From Bacillus timonensis (GTDB taxonomy: Bacteria; Bacillota; Bacilli; Bacillales; Bacillaceae_L), in the NCBI RefSeq assembly GCF_000285535.1, contig NZ_HE610985.1, positions 1,308,763-1,372,762 of the forward strand: a DNA stretch of 64,000 nt. The letters run 5' to 3'. Made by a program: the position numbers and the translations under genes. Each line of letters starts with the position of its first letter. The first letter of the stretch is position 1. Shown here piece after piece: positions 8,201-18,296 of this stretch. Under the pieces are notes generated by a model. It made no database searches and was not told the origin of the DNA. It saw nothing but the letters and a program-made list of their open reading frames with translations.

Positions 8201-11200
8201 CTACACCTCTAACAAATGGCCACCATCAAAAAAGTATAAATAGCACTCATTTAGTGGTTTTTTCCAAATGTGTTCAATGGCTTTACTATATAATTCAAGT
8301 TGCACACGATAGCGGTCTTCAAGTTTTGGTTTTGCATCTTCAAAACTTTCAAACTTACCAGTAATCGTGTCCGTTTTATAGTCGATTAATACAATTCCTT
8401 CATCATCCTCAAAAATACAGTCAATAACCCCTTGGATAAGGACATTTTCTTGCTGTTTATCAGACCAGTCTGCATAGGCATCAGATGCAGAAATTGCAAC
8501 ACTAAACGGAACCTCCCGTTTTACATCCTTTGCTGCAAGCATTCGCTGTGCAATCCCTGATTCAAAAAATCCGAGAATACTTGCTACATCAATTACATCT
8601 GCCTGCTCCTGCGTTAATAATTCATTATGAACCATTTTTTGAATCTGCTCGCGAACTGAATTTTCGCTAATTGGTTCATTTAAATTTACATGCTGCATCA
8701 CCATATGCATCGCCGTACCTCGTTCTGCCGGTGTTAACGATTTTTGCTGCATAAACCTTGGTCGATCTGCACTTGCCGCACGGAACCGAGGAAGAAAAGC
8801 TATATCGCTATGTTCATCCATACTCTCCCGTTGTCTTTTTATTTCAGAGACAGACTGTTTTGAACGCTTATTTGCAGCAGATTTAAAAGGATATTTCCAT
8901 GTTAATTGATGTTCAATCTGTTCTAATGCATCACTACTAACCGGTATTGGATTTCCTTCTTTCAGTGCTGCCTCAATTTGTTCATGATTACTTTCTTCTT
9001 GGAGTTCTATTTTTTGCAATTCTACAGCAGATATAGTCCGAATCTCCCATTTCGCTGGATAATTTGCGATGTCAGTTGGGAGTTGGTTGACTGTTTCTTC
9101 TCCTCGAATCAGCCCCGCATCCTTATGTCTAATTAAACCAGGTCCAATCCAATCTAAATAAGATTTTGCTCCTGCTCTAGTATGGTCCGCAAGTAACCAT
9201 TCTTTGTTTTGAAGTGTGGCCTGCCATTTGCCTAGTTGCTTTTGTAAATCTTTAACAGTACCTACAAGATAAAGCTTTTCCTTCGCTCTTGTAAGTGCAA
9301 CGTAAAGAACACGCATTTCTTCGGAAATCAATTCAAGATGCATTTTTTTCTTAATTGCAAGCATCGGCAGGGTTGGATACGTAATTCGCAGCTTTGGATC
9401 CACATATTTCGTACCAAATCCGAGCTCTTTATCTAATAAATATTTCTTGTTTAAATCCATCATATTAAATTGCTTTGAAAGTCCACCGACAAACACAACT
9501 GGGAATTCAAGTCCCTTACTTTTATGGATCGTCATGAGGCGGACGACATCTTCTTGTTCGCCAAGCGCTCTTGCCGCACCTAAATCATCCCCACGATCCT
9601 GCATTCGTTCAATGAAACGCAAGAATCGGAATAAGCCTCTAAAGGATGTTGCTTCATACTGACGAGCACGGTCATAAAGTGCACGAAGGTTTGCTTGACG
9701 CTGCTTCCCTCCTGGCATCCCACCAACAAAATCATAAAAATACGTTTCACGGTACAATTGCCAAATTAAATCTGATAATGAACCTGTTCTTGCTCTGGTA
9801 CGCCAGCTTTCTAACTTATAAATAAATTGGGCAACCTTATCATGGGTCTCGTCATCAGATGATGCTTCCCGCAGGAATGTCTTCAACGCCTCATAATAAG
9901 GACTATTTTTTTCGTAGGTTCTGATTTTCGCAAGCTCATCCGCTTCTAGTCCAACAATTGGTGATCGTAGAACAGATGCAAGTGGAATATCTTGATAGGG
10001 ATTATCAATCACTTTTAACAAAGACATCATGACCCTGACTTCTGTTGCATCAAAATAGCCTGTTGAGAGATCCGCATAAATTGGGATTCCCATTTGTTTA
10101 AACTCCTCCATGATTTGCGGAGCCCATGGCATTGAACGCATTAAAATGACAATATCACGGTACGTGATGCTTCTCATCCGATTTTCATTACGGTCAAACA
10201 CTTGGAACCTGGAAGAGATCATATCCTTGATTTGCCTTGCCATGGCTCTAGCCTCAAGCTGAGCTGTTTCAAGCTCGGCTTCGTCAAAGAGGACGATTTG
10301 TTCCTCATCTTCTTCGCTGTCCTCAACCTCATAACTTTCAACGTCTTGACCATTCTTATCAATTAAAAACAATTCAGCAGCCATATGTTCACTTTCGGGA
10401 TAATCGGCACCAAGTTTTAATTCGGCGTCATCGTCATATTCGATTTCACCGACAACTTCCCCCATGATTTGTTTGAACAGAAAGTTTGTTCCGTCCAACA
10501 CTTCAGCACGGCTACGGAAATTTTTCGATAAATCTATTCGTAATCCGGTATTTTCTCCAGATTGGGTGAACCGTTTATATTTACTTAGAAATAACATTGG
10601 TTCCGCAAGACGGAATCGATAAATGGACTGCTTCACATCCCCAACCATGAACATATTCCCGGTAGCTTCACCGTCTTTCGTCACTAGCTTTAATATGGAT
10701 TCCTGTACCATATTCGTATCCTGGTACTCATCAACGAATGCTTCTTCAAACTGAAGTCTGTATTCTAGAGCTGCTTCGGATGGAACAAGCTCATCTGATG
10801 ATGTCCCTTCCTTGCGTAGGATTTCTAGACAATAATGCTCTAAATCCGAAAAGTCAACTAACCCTTTTTCTTCCTTTACCTTTTGAAATCTATCGCCAAA
10901 TTCAATTACAAGCTGAACCAGCATTTCGATGGAAGGCTGCATTTCTCTAATATTGTCCAAATAACTTTCAGGAGGCCTGCTAAACAAATCTTCCTTAAGT
11001 TTTTCAACAAGCTTTTTTGCATCATCCCTTAGCTTTGTAACCTGGTCCTTTAGAATTTCATCATACTCATCACCCTTTACAGGCTTCGCTCTGCCAAATA
11101 CAAGTGTCTGCATTTCATGGTAGAGTGCAGTCCATGACTGATTCTTTGCATGTATGAGTCGATGAATTTGTTCCAAATCTGCTTCAATATTTTCTGCTCG

Positions 11201-11962
11201 AGGTGCAGGTCCTCCAGGCATTCGAATCAAATCCATGGCATGCTCTAAATTAGCCTTTGCCCCTTCAAGCTGAAGGGAAATATCCGCTAACAAATACGGA
11301 ATATACGGTGTTTGATCCAAAGACAAGTCATCTACACTGTAATCCTCCACAATCTGTTTTAGCCATTCATGAGGTGTTGGATGTGCACGTGAAAATTCAA
11401 ATAGTTTCCGAATCATATTTTGCAACTCAACATCGGTCCGGTCATTTGTAAAACGGTCAACTAAATCGAAGAATTTCGTGTTTTCGAGATAACTGTAATG
11501 CTCTTCAAAAAGCTCTTCCAGTACCTCATCACGCATTAACTCTGCTTCAGTAGAATCAGCAATTCGAAAGCCAGGGTCAATATCAATCAAATAATAAAAC
11601 TTCCGAATGACTTCCAAACAGAAAGAGTGAATAGTTGAGATAGAAGCACGATTCAATAAACTAAGTTGACGTCTAATATGCAAGGAGGCTGGGTCTTCCT
11701 TTAACGCTTTTTCCAATGCTTCTCCGATTCGATTTCGCATTTCAGCAGCAGACGCATTTGTAAATGTCACAACAAGTAGACGGTCAACATCAACCGGATG
11801 CTCTTTCGATAAAATTTTTCTTATAATCCTCTCGACAAGTACAGCGGTTTTACCTGAACCCGCTGCAGCTGCGACTAATATGTCTTGACCACTAGAGACG
11901 ATTGCTTTCCATTGGTCATCTGTCCATTGACTTCCTTCTGGTTTTGGTATGGTATTAGTCAT
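8201..11962 (-). CDS. addA: Helicase-nuclease subunit AddA
   Basis: This 1253-residue UvrD-family helicase with a C-terminal RecB-type nuclease is the motor of AddAB, which resects double-strand breaks to load RecA. Walker A is AAAAGSGKTA (residues 31-40). Helicase motifs include FVDEYQDTN and LMTIHKSKGLEFPVV. The nuclease core LIDYKTD sits near residue 1191. The gene is intact and of normal length. Its start overlaps the addB stop by eight bases, so the two are co-translated. That makes the broken addB reading frame next door significant. Confidence 0.96.
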   Translation of the reverse strand: MTNTIPKPEGSQWTDDQWKAIVSSGQDILVAAAAGSGKTAVLVERIIRKILSKEHPVDVDRLLVVTFTNASAAEMRNRIGEALEKALKEDPASLHIRRQLSLLNRASISTIHSFCLEVIRKFYYLIDIDPGFRIADSTEAELMRDEVLEELFEEHYSYLENTKFFDLVDRFTNDRTDVELQNMIRKLFEFSRAHPTPHEWLKQIVEDYSVDDLSLDQTPYIPYLLADISLQLEGAKANLEHAMDLIRMPGGPAPRAENIEADLEQIHRLIHAKNQSWTALYHEMQTLVFGRAKPVKGDEYDEILKDQVTKLRDDAKKLVEKLKEDLFSRPPESYLDNIREMQPSIEMLVQLVIEFGDRFQKVKEEKGLVDFSDLEHYCLEILRKEGTSSDELVPSEAALEYRLQFEEAFVDEYQDTNMVQESILKLVTKDGEATGNMFMVGDVKQSIYRFRLAEPMLFLSKYKRFTQSGENTGLRIDLSKNFRSRAEVLDGTNFLFKQIMGEVVGEIEYDDDAELKLGADYPESEHMAAELFLIDKNGQDVESYEVEDSEEDEEQIVLFDEAELETAQLEARAMARQIKDMISSRFQVFDRNENRMRSITYRDIVILMRSMPWAPQIMEEFKQMGIPIYADLSTGYFDATEVRVMMSLLKVIDNPYQDIPLASVLRSPIVGLEADELAKIRTYEKNSPYYEALKTFLREASSDDETHDKVAQFIYKLESWRTRARTGSLSDLIWQLYRETYFYDFVGGMPGGKQRQANLRALYDRARQYEATSFRGLFRFLRFIERMQDRGDDLGAARALGEQEDVVRLMTIHKSKGLEFPVVFVGGLSKQFNMMDLNKKYLLDKELGFGTKYVDPKLRITYPTLPMLAIKKKMHLELISEEMRVLYVALTRAKEKLYLVGTVKDLQKQLGKWQATLQNKEWLLADHTRAGAKSYLDWIGPGLIRHKDAGLIRGEETVNQLPTDIANYPAKWEIRTISAVELQKIELQEESNHEQIEAALKEGNPIPVSSDALEQIEHQLTWKYPFKSAANKRSKQSVSEIKRQRESMDEHSDIAFLPRFRAASADRPRFMQQKSLTPAERGTAMHMVMQHVNLNEPISENSVREQIQKMVHNELLTQEQADVIDVASILGFFESGIAQRMLAAKDVKREVPFSVAISASDAYADWSDKQQENVLIQGVIDCIFEDDEGIVLIDYKTDTITGKFESFEDAKPKLEDRYRVQLELYSKAIEHIWKKPLNECYLYFFDGGHLLEV

Positions 11963-14900
11963 GGATTTTTACACCCCCATTCCGAATTCTCTCAAGGATA
12001 ACTTCTTTGCTTTCATTTGGTAGTACACGATAATTATTTTCTTCTAAGCTCTGATCAAATTGACAAACTGACTTGAAAGGACAGAACGTACATGGTGTTT
12101 TATCCTTAAGTTTATATGGGGCAATATCAATTTCACCATTTGTAATCCGATTACCCGTATTTTTAAAGACCCCACGTACATGGTTTCGAAGATAGCCAAG
12201 CTCTTCTTCACTTGCAACCTGTGAATTAGAATAAAAGCTACCGTCCTTTTTAATTGCAGCAGAGACAATTTGCGAATACCCTGTTCCAAGGGACTGGTCC
12301 ATTAGTCGAACAGACTCTTCATCCCCTAATAAAAGTCCTTTCATTTTAAATCTCTTAAAGATTTCCTCTTCGATTTTATCTTCAGGTAGTACCTTATTTG
12401 AATGAATTAATGGGTCATGGATATGGAAATAAAGAACACCAGCAGGTTTTGCGGTTGTTCCAATCCAATCTTTCGAATGTGTAATAATCACATCCAAATA
12501 TGTTAACATTTGCAGAGCAAGTCCATAATAAACCTCGGTAAGATTAAGCGCTTTTTGACTTGATTTATAGTCGATTACTCGTAAAAGTACTCCTTTTGAG
12601 CTTTCTGCTTTATCAACGCGGTCAATTCTACCTACAAGCTCCATTGTGCTGCCATTATCTAAATGGAAACTGATTGGTGGTAATGGACCCTTCTTACCAA
12701 ATCCCAGCTCAATTCCTACTGGTGCAAAGCCACTTGCTTTCGCATGATCACTTAAAATTTTGGATGCACGACTAATAATTTTCTGGAGTTTATGCATGAT
12801 ATAGTGATAGCGATTTGAGCTTAATAAAATTTCTTTCTGCAAACGTGGTGCTAATTCTTCAACTGCTTTTGCTGCAAGCTTATCACACTGTTCTTCCGTA
12901 AGATCACGCCAATCGATTCCATTGATTCTTAAAGAATCTGCAATGTTCTTAAGAGCTGCATGGAATAAATCACCGATATCTGGTGATTCCAATCGAAATA
13001 CCTTACGTTCTTTTAACTGAAGTCCATAGTTTGCAAAGTGGGAGAATGGGCAGCCCTGGAACACTTCCATTCGAGAAACACTACCTTGAATATGGTCACC
13101 ATATAGGGCCTCTGTTATTTCTTTTGATAGTTTTTTGGTTTATTTTTATAAAATAAACTACTTAAGACAAGCTTACTTTTATATTTTATTTCATCGTGGT
13201 TTGCAAAGTAGTTATAGACATCCCACCATAAATCTTGAATTGGATACTGCTTTTTCCATGCTTGTAATTGTGTTGCCAAAGAAGATAAGGCGATATCAGG
13301 ATTCACAATATACTCTAGCTGCTCATTAGCTGGTAGCTCTGAAGGTTCATTCATGTAAAACTTTTCTTCAAGCTTTGGAAAAATATCCTTCAGACGCTTT
13401 ATAATTGGTGATGGAAGAAGTGATTTTCCTTCCTCATTAGCCAAAGGATAGCTAATATACAACATTTCCTGGGGACTTGTTAACGCACAATAAATAAGAA
13501 AATTCTCATCTAAGAGCGTTTCTCGACTCCCAGGTGCTAATTGTAGCCCAGCATCACCTAAAGTATCACGGTCTGACTCTGAAAATACACCCTCCTCATT
13601 TGGGCGTGCAGGTATGACGCCATCGTTCGCTCCAATAATAAAGGTACATTTAATGTTTGAAAATCTAGAACGCTCGAGACTTGCAACTAGTACTTGGTCA
13701 ATAGCAGGTGGAACCAATGCAAATTGCATGCTTTCCAATCCGGTTTCTATCATATTACTGAACATTGAAAGCGAAACTTTTTCATCACCGATGATTTCTA
13801 CATATTGATCAAACAATTCTAAAACAGCATTCCAAACCTGATCGTGTTCTCTTGCTTCTGAAAGTTTTCCGGCAAGTTCAGAATTAAGCTTCAATTCTTC
13901 CATCTTTGCAGGGATTTCAAGATCCTCTAAATAAAGGAACAGCGCCTCGCACATACTTCTGCCATCCTTCGCCTTTTGAAGACGTTTCCCGAGTGTAAGT
14001 AATGGTTCCACAACCATCGTACGAAGGTCGTTAAGCATGTCCTCATATTCACGCTCTTTATCTGTTTGTGGCAGTGCTGAATCCTCTAATCCCCTTATGC
14101 GCTTATACTTCCAGCGCTCACCATTTGTCCATTTAAAGCCTTGAATCCCGTATTCAAGTACATAATTCTCAAGCTTGTCCATGTCTTCACGAAGCGCTGA
14201 AATCTCTTCACCGAAAGGATATAAGAGATCAGTTTTTACACAACGAAAGACAGACTCGTAGCGCCAGTTACTGCTTACGACCTCAAGGCTTGAACGAATC
14301 AGTTCAATTAACGGATGATTTAACATCGAACGTTTTTGGTCAATAAAAAATGGAATATGGTAATCCTGAAAGATGGTTTCAATGATTTCATGATACTCAC
14401 TAGCATTGCGAATCATTATCGCAATATCTCGATAACGATAATTTTTATCTCTCGCTAATTTTTGAATTTCACGAGCAATTCCTTCAATTTCTGCACGCCG
14501 ATTTACTGCTTGACTTAATGTAACTGAAGTTGCTGCCTGATATGGAACAGTCGGTCTTTCATCAAAATATCTTTCCAAATGAGCTAAAGAAGGTTCTGAA
14601 GAGTATCGATGCTGGTTTGTTAATAGAACCGGCTCGCCGACCTTAATTTCATTTTCTTTTGCATATTGAATAATAGATTGATAGGTTTTTCCAGTCATCC
14701 TGAATAGACTTAAATCATGTGGAGGAACATCATATGCTTTATCGACCGTTAAGGCGATTGTTACCTTCTTTGAAACTTTCATAAGCTTTCCCAATACCTC
14801 AAGTTCCTGCGGGGTAAAGCTGTGAAAACCATCAATTAGAATTTCCGCTTCCGTTATATAAGAAGATTGAGGTATTTTTTCTGCTAATAGTCGTAAATAA

Positions 14901-15442
14901 TCCTCAGAATCTACGTATTTCTCAAATAGATGTTTTTCTAATTCGTCATACAAAAGTTGCAGGTCGTGTAACTTATCGGAAAGTACTTTATTTTCAGGCG
15001 CAATAGTTTGTTTTTGCTCTTCTAGTATTTCTGGAGTGACACAGTATCGTTTAAACTCTGCGACCATTTCTTCCATTTGAGTAATAAATCCATTTTTATC
15101 AGCTGCCCGAGAGAAAACCTTAAGATCCTGTTTTTTGGAATCAATAATTTTTCGAAGAAGCATATTCACTCCGACATTATTAACATGGTAGCGGCTCATT
15201 CCCCCAGTCTCCTGCAGAACCCTCCATGCCAAACGAGTAAAACTGAATACTTGGGCTCTCATCATTCCGCCAATGCCAGGGGTACTGATTAAATCATATT
15301 CAGATTGGAATGTCATTTGGTCTGGAACCAAATACACAATCGGAGAACCTGTCGGGTCTTCAAGAAGCTTTGAGCGGATTTCTTCAAGACATGTGTATGA
15401 TTTTCCAGTACCAGCACGTCCTAAAATAAATTGTAGCGACAT
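11955..15442 (-). pseudogene. addB: Helicase-nuclease subunit AddB, split by a -1 frameshift
   Basis: Two reading frames together encode a normal AddB of about 1162 residues. The first runs from the ATG at 15442 (good AGGAGGT site; an upstream in-frame extension is not needed), has Walker A GRAGTGKS at residues 8-15, and stops at 13115. The second, in the -1 frame, restarts the family sequence at KLSKEITEALYGD and contains CPFSHF, the nuclease motif RVIDYKSSQ and the CTFCPFKSVC cysteines of the iron-sulfur cluster. The frames meet at A6C (13130-13136). Either one A is missing from an A7 run, through mutation or sequencing error, or ribosomes slip -1 there. The rest of both parts shows no decay, which argues against an old pseudogene. 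Confidence 0.85.
13130..13136 (-). other. A-AAA-AAC heptamer at the addB frame break
   Basis: On the minus strand the bases read CCA-AAA-AAC in the upstream frame, so the heptamer A-AAA-AAC is in exactly the phase that -1 frameshifting uses. A -1 slip joins the two addB frames without losing a residue. About 30 bases downstream is a small palindrome (ATATGGTGACCATAT) that can form only a 5-bp hairpin. No Shine-Dalgarno-like stimulator is seen upstream. Confidence 0.5.
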
Positions 15443-15624
15443 ATTATTGTTACCTCCTAAAGAGAGTAAAATTCGTTTCATTCTTATCCTCTAATTGTAT
15501 CAAAAATTTTGTCGAACAGGCGAATCATAAACAATCCAAATTCTAGAATTGTCGTTTTATATTGGGATTTTTACTAACAGAAAAACCTGTCTAGGCATAT
15601 GTTACAACAGGGTGGTGGTCTAAT

Positions 15625-16755
15625 TTGAAGCGGTTAAATCTTGTCGCATTTTTACTTATTATTACTGGGGTATTTGTTGCATCGAATATCTACACATTTA
15701 TTCCTATTTATCAAAGCATTTCAGATTCAATTCAAATTTCTGTTGAACAAGCGGTAGTTGGTGGGAGTATTTTTTCATTCTCTTATGCGTGTGGGTTGCT
15801 ATTCTTTGGACCTCTGTCTGAGAAAATAGGGAGAAAAAAGATCATTCTTCTAGGGTTAATCCTTTCATTTCTTGCAACTGGCTTAGTTGGATTTTCATAT
15901 AATGAAAAGTCACTTTACGTTTTTAGGTGTCTTCAAGGTTTTGCCTTAGGGAGCTTTCCTCCTGTTGCATTTGCATATATCTTTGATGTTTTTCCTCTAC
16001 GGCACCGTACTTTTGTGCTAGCTCTGATTAACTGTGGTTTTTTATTTGCAGGAATCCTCGGTCAACTTATTAGTTCCAGTCTCACTTATTTTTATGGCTG
16101 GCAGTATGTTTTTTATTGCTTTGCAATCATCTATCTTTTCCTGTTTATTAGTGGTTTGTTTATCCTTCCATCTGTACCAGTTGCTAAACAAGCGAGGGCT
16201 TCATTTTTTCATGAATTTTGTATAATGATCAAAAATCCTTCATTAGTCATATGTTATATAATTACTTTTTCGATTTTACTAACGTTTATTTCATTCTACG
16301 ATGGCATAGGTCAATACTTACATGACGAGTATTCAATTGACCAACAGGCATTATTTAAAATAAGAGCAATTGGTCTCATTGGGGCATCTTTTTCAATACT
16401 AACAGGGAAATTGGTACGGCGATTTGGTGACCGGCGAACATTATTACTTGGTCTATGTCTTGTAGCAATTAGTCTGAGCTTTCTTCTTTTCATAAGAACA
16501 CCTGTTATGATTGCCGTCATGTCCATTCCTTTCATTGCAGCACTTTCCCTTCTCTATCCCTCTCTTATATCTATCATTGGTAAACTTGGTAAACATGCAA
16601 GGGGCTCTGCCATTTCACTATATTCTTTTACTTTAATGACTGGAGGAAGCCTTGGAGCGTTGCTTGCGTCTGGGTTACCCTTTTCATTACTAGTAGTGAG
16701 CCTAATCGGAATATTTATCATTAACATAGCGTTAAGTGTGAAACTAAAAATCTGA
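15625..16755 (+). CDS. MFS transporter
   Basis: This 376-residue protein has about twelve membrane segments of the major facilitator superfamily. The loop between segments 2 and 3 carries FGPLSEKIGRKKII, the family's G-x-x-x-D/E-R-x-G-R-R/K signature, and a similar loop, GKLVRRFGDRRT, occurs in the second half. It resembles proton-driven drug or sugar efflux carriers, but the substrate cannot be read from sequence. The start is TTG at 15625, after a GGGTGGTGG site. It is monocistronic and convergent with the nrd operon, with a shared terminator. Confidence 0.85.
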   Translation: MKRLNLVAFLLIITGVFVASNIYTFIPIYQSISDSIQISVEQAVVGGSIFSFSYACGLLFFGPLSEKIGRKKIILLGLILSFLATGLVGFSYNEKSLYVFRCLQGFALGSFPPVAFAYIFDVFPLRHRTFVLALINCGFLFAGILGQLISSSLTYFYGWQYVFYCFAIIYLFLFISGLFILPSVPVAKQARASFFHEFCIMIKNPSLVICYIITFSILLTFISFYDGIGQYLHDEYSIDQQALFKIRAIGLIGASFSILTGKLVRRFGDRRTLLLGLCLVAISLSFLLFIRTPVMIAVMSIPFIAALSLLYPSLISIIGKLGKHARGSAISLYSFTLMTGGSLGALLASGLPFSLLVVSLIGIFIINIALSVKLKI

Positions 16756-16763
16756 AAATAAGC

Positions 16764-16793
16764 AGGGTACCACTAGACAGTGATACCCTTTTT
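16764..16793. terminator. Terminator between the MFS gene and the nrd operon
   Basis: The stem AGGGTA-c-CACT (16764-16774) pairs with AGTG-a-TACCCT (16779-16789) and is followed by T5 on the plus strand. The flavodoxin stop codon (16773-16775) lies within the hairpin. It clearly serves the MFS gene and may act weakly the other way. Confidence 0.75.
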
Positions 16794-17228
16794 ACTATTT
16801 ACTCGTTTCATCACTACTTCAATAAAGCGCTTCATACGATTCATATCTAATTGTTGAGGCAGTAGTTCAATTTTTAAAGTTGCTGCTAAATTCGATTGAA
16901 CATAGAGCATATCTCGAAATTCATCAACAGCCCCACAAAAATGTGGATAGCATTGATCTCCAGTGCCAAATACCCCTGTTACCAAATCCTTATTGGAACA
17001 GTTCTCAAACGCACGATAGAGATCCATCATTTCATAAGGAATCTCCCCATTCCCCCATGTATATGTCCCAACTATAAGACAATCTAATGATTCTAATTGG
17101 TAAAAAGGAAATTGTTCAACATGATAGACATAGCACTGACTTGTGTATTCTTTCATATGAGCATTGATGATTCTCATCGCTTCCTCCGTATTACCCGAAA
17201 TGGATGTATACACAATTGCAATTTTCAT
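16773..17228 (-). CDS. Flavodoxin, third gene of the nrd operon
   Basis: This 151-residue protein has the FMN phosphate loop YTSISGNTEE (residues 7-16), the flavin-ring loop GTYTWGNGEIP and the GTGDQCYPHFCGA segment of long-chain-type flavodoxins. It does not look like NrdI, which is shorter and lacks the WGxGExP loop. It starts two bases after the beta subunit stop, so it belongs to the same transcript. A likely role is supplying electrons to assemble or repair the beta-subunit cofactor. That is inferred from context, not shown by the sequence. Confidence 0.85.
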   Translation of the reverse strand: MKIAIVYTSISGNTEEAMRIINAHMKEYTSQCYVYHVEQFPFYQLESLDCLIVGTYTWGNGEIPYEMMDLYRAFENCSNKDLVTGVFGTGDQCYPHFCGAVDEFRDMLYVQSNLAATLKIELLPQQLDMNRMKRFIEVVMKRVNSKKGITV

Positions 17229-17230
17229 AC

Positions 17231-18277
17231 TTATAGCTCATCAAACCCATTGGATTGGGATACTTTAGTATAGGTGCGTGACTTTTGTTCAAAGAAGTCA
17301 GATTTGGTTTCATTCATCATTTCATCACTAAACACTTGTATCCAAGGCATGGGGTTCTCCCTTTCTTCATATAAATTTTGGAAACCTAGCTGGCGGAGCC
17401 TTTTGTTTGCAAGATATTCGACATATCCTTCAAATTCTTCCAAGTCTATTCCATCAATGTCTTTTAAAATATGGTTTGCCCACTCTTTTTCAAGTTCTAC
17501 TGCTTGGCCAATTGCCTTATTGACATAATCCTTGTTCTCTTCTGTGTTTAACTCAGGATTCTCAGATAAAAGAATTCTTACAAATTGAGCGATGAAATAC
17601 GCATGCTGCATTTCATCCCTTTGAATATAACTAATCATCGTACTTGTTTTAAGCATTTTTTGCTGTCTAGCAAGATTATAGAAAAAGGCAAAGCCTGCAT
17701 AAAAATAGATTCCTTCCAAGTTAATCGAATTTATTGCTAGCTTAAATAAATGTTCTGGAGTTGGATTTTCTCTGAATCCCTCGTAAACTTTTAGAATCAG
17801 TTGGTTTCTTTTTTGAACAATCGGATCATCTTTTGCCTGATTATATCGGTCCTTTTGTTCATGTAAAGGCACAAGTGAGCTTAAGATATAGGAATAGGAC
17901 TCATTATGAACAGCTTCCTGCTGAGAAATAACCGCGAAAATGGCCTTAAAGCTGGAATCAGTCACATAATCCATTACCTGATTCATTGTCGGGGTTTGCA
18001 AACTATCTAGTGATGCGAGTTGAGTATTAATACGTAAAAACACATTCTTTTCAATCGTACTTAGTTGGTCCCATTGCTTGATATCATCCTGCATATTAAT
18101 CTCTTGTGCTTTCCAAAAGTTCGAAAGCAAGGTTTGATAAAATGTATACATTTGTGGATATGCAATATCATTCCAATTCAAGAGTCCTGATGTTTCCCCG
18201 TTAATTATCCCTGTTGATTTATTTGGAAACTGCGGATTAAATAATTTTATTTTTGTTAATGGCTGCATGTTTGTCAT
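17231..18277 (-). CDS. Class I ribonucleotide reductase, beta subunit
   Basis: This 348-residue R2 protein houses the metal-radical cofactor. Aligning to E. coli NrdB gives metal ligands D65, E121, H124, E188, E222 and H225, and the radical tyrosine Y128 in EAVHNESY. All are present, so this is a tyrosyl-radical type. The gene follows the alpha subunit by 19 bases with an AGGGGAGGA site. It could be called nrdB or nrdF. The co-transcribed flavodoxin and the B12 riboswitch upstream set this operon apart from the usual Bacillus nrdI-nrdE-nrdF. Confidence 0.92.
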   Translation of the reverse strand: MTNMQPLTKIKLFNPQFPNKSTGIINGETSGLLNWNDIAYPQMYTFYQTLLSNFWKAQEINMQDDIKQWDQLSTIEKNVFLRINTQLASLDSLQTPTMNQVMDYVTDSSFKAIFAVISQQEAVHNESYSYILSSLVPLHEQKDRYNQAKDDPIVQKRNQLILKVYEGFRENPTPEHLFKLAINSINLEGIYFYAGFAFFYNLARQQKMLKTSTMISYIQRDEMQHAYFIAQFVRILLSENPELNTEENKDYVNKAIGQAVELEKEWANHILKDIDGIDLEEFEGYVEYLANKRLRQLGFQNLYEERENPMPWIQVFSDEMMNETKSDFFEQKSRTYTKVSQSNGFDEL

Positions 18278-18296
18278 TTATTGATTATTCCTCCCC

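Noticed and set aside
11955-13070. Independent small RecB-like nuclease gene starting at ATG 13070
   Set aside because: AddB family sequence continues 20 residues upstream of that ATG in the same frame, and no good ribosome binding site precedes it, so it is the 3' part of addB.
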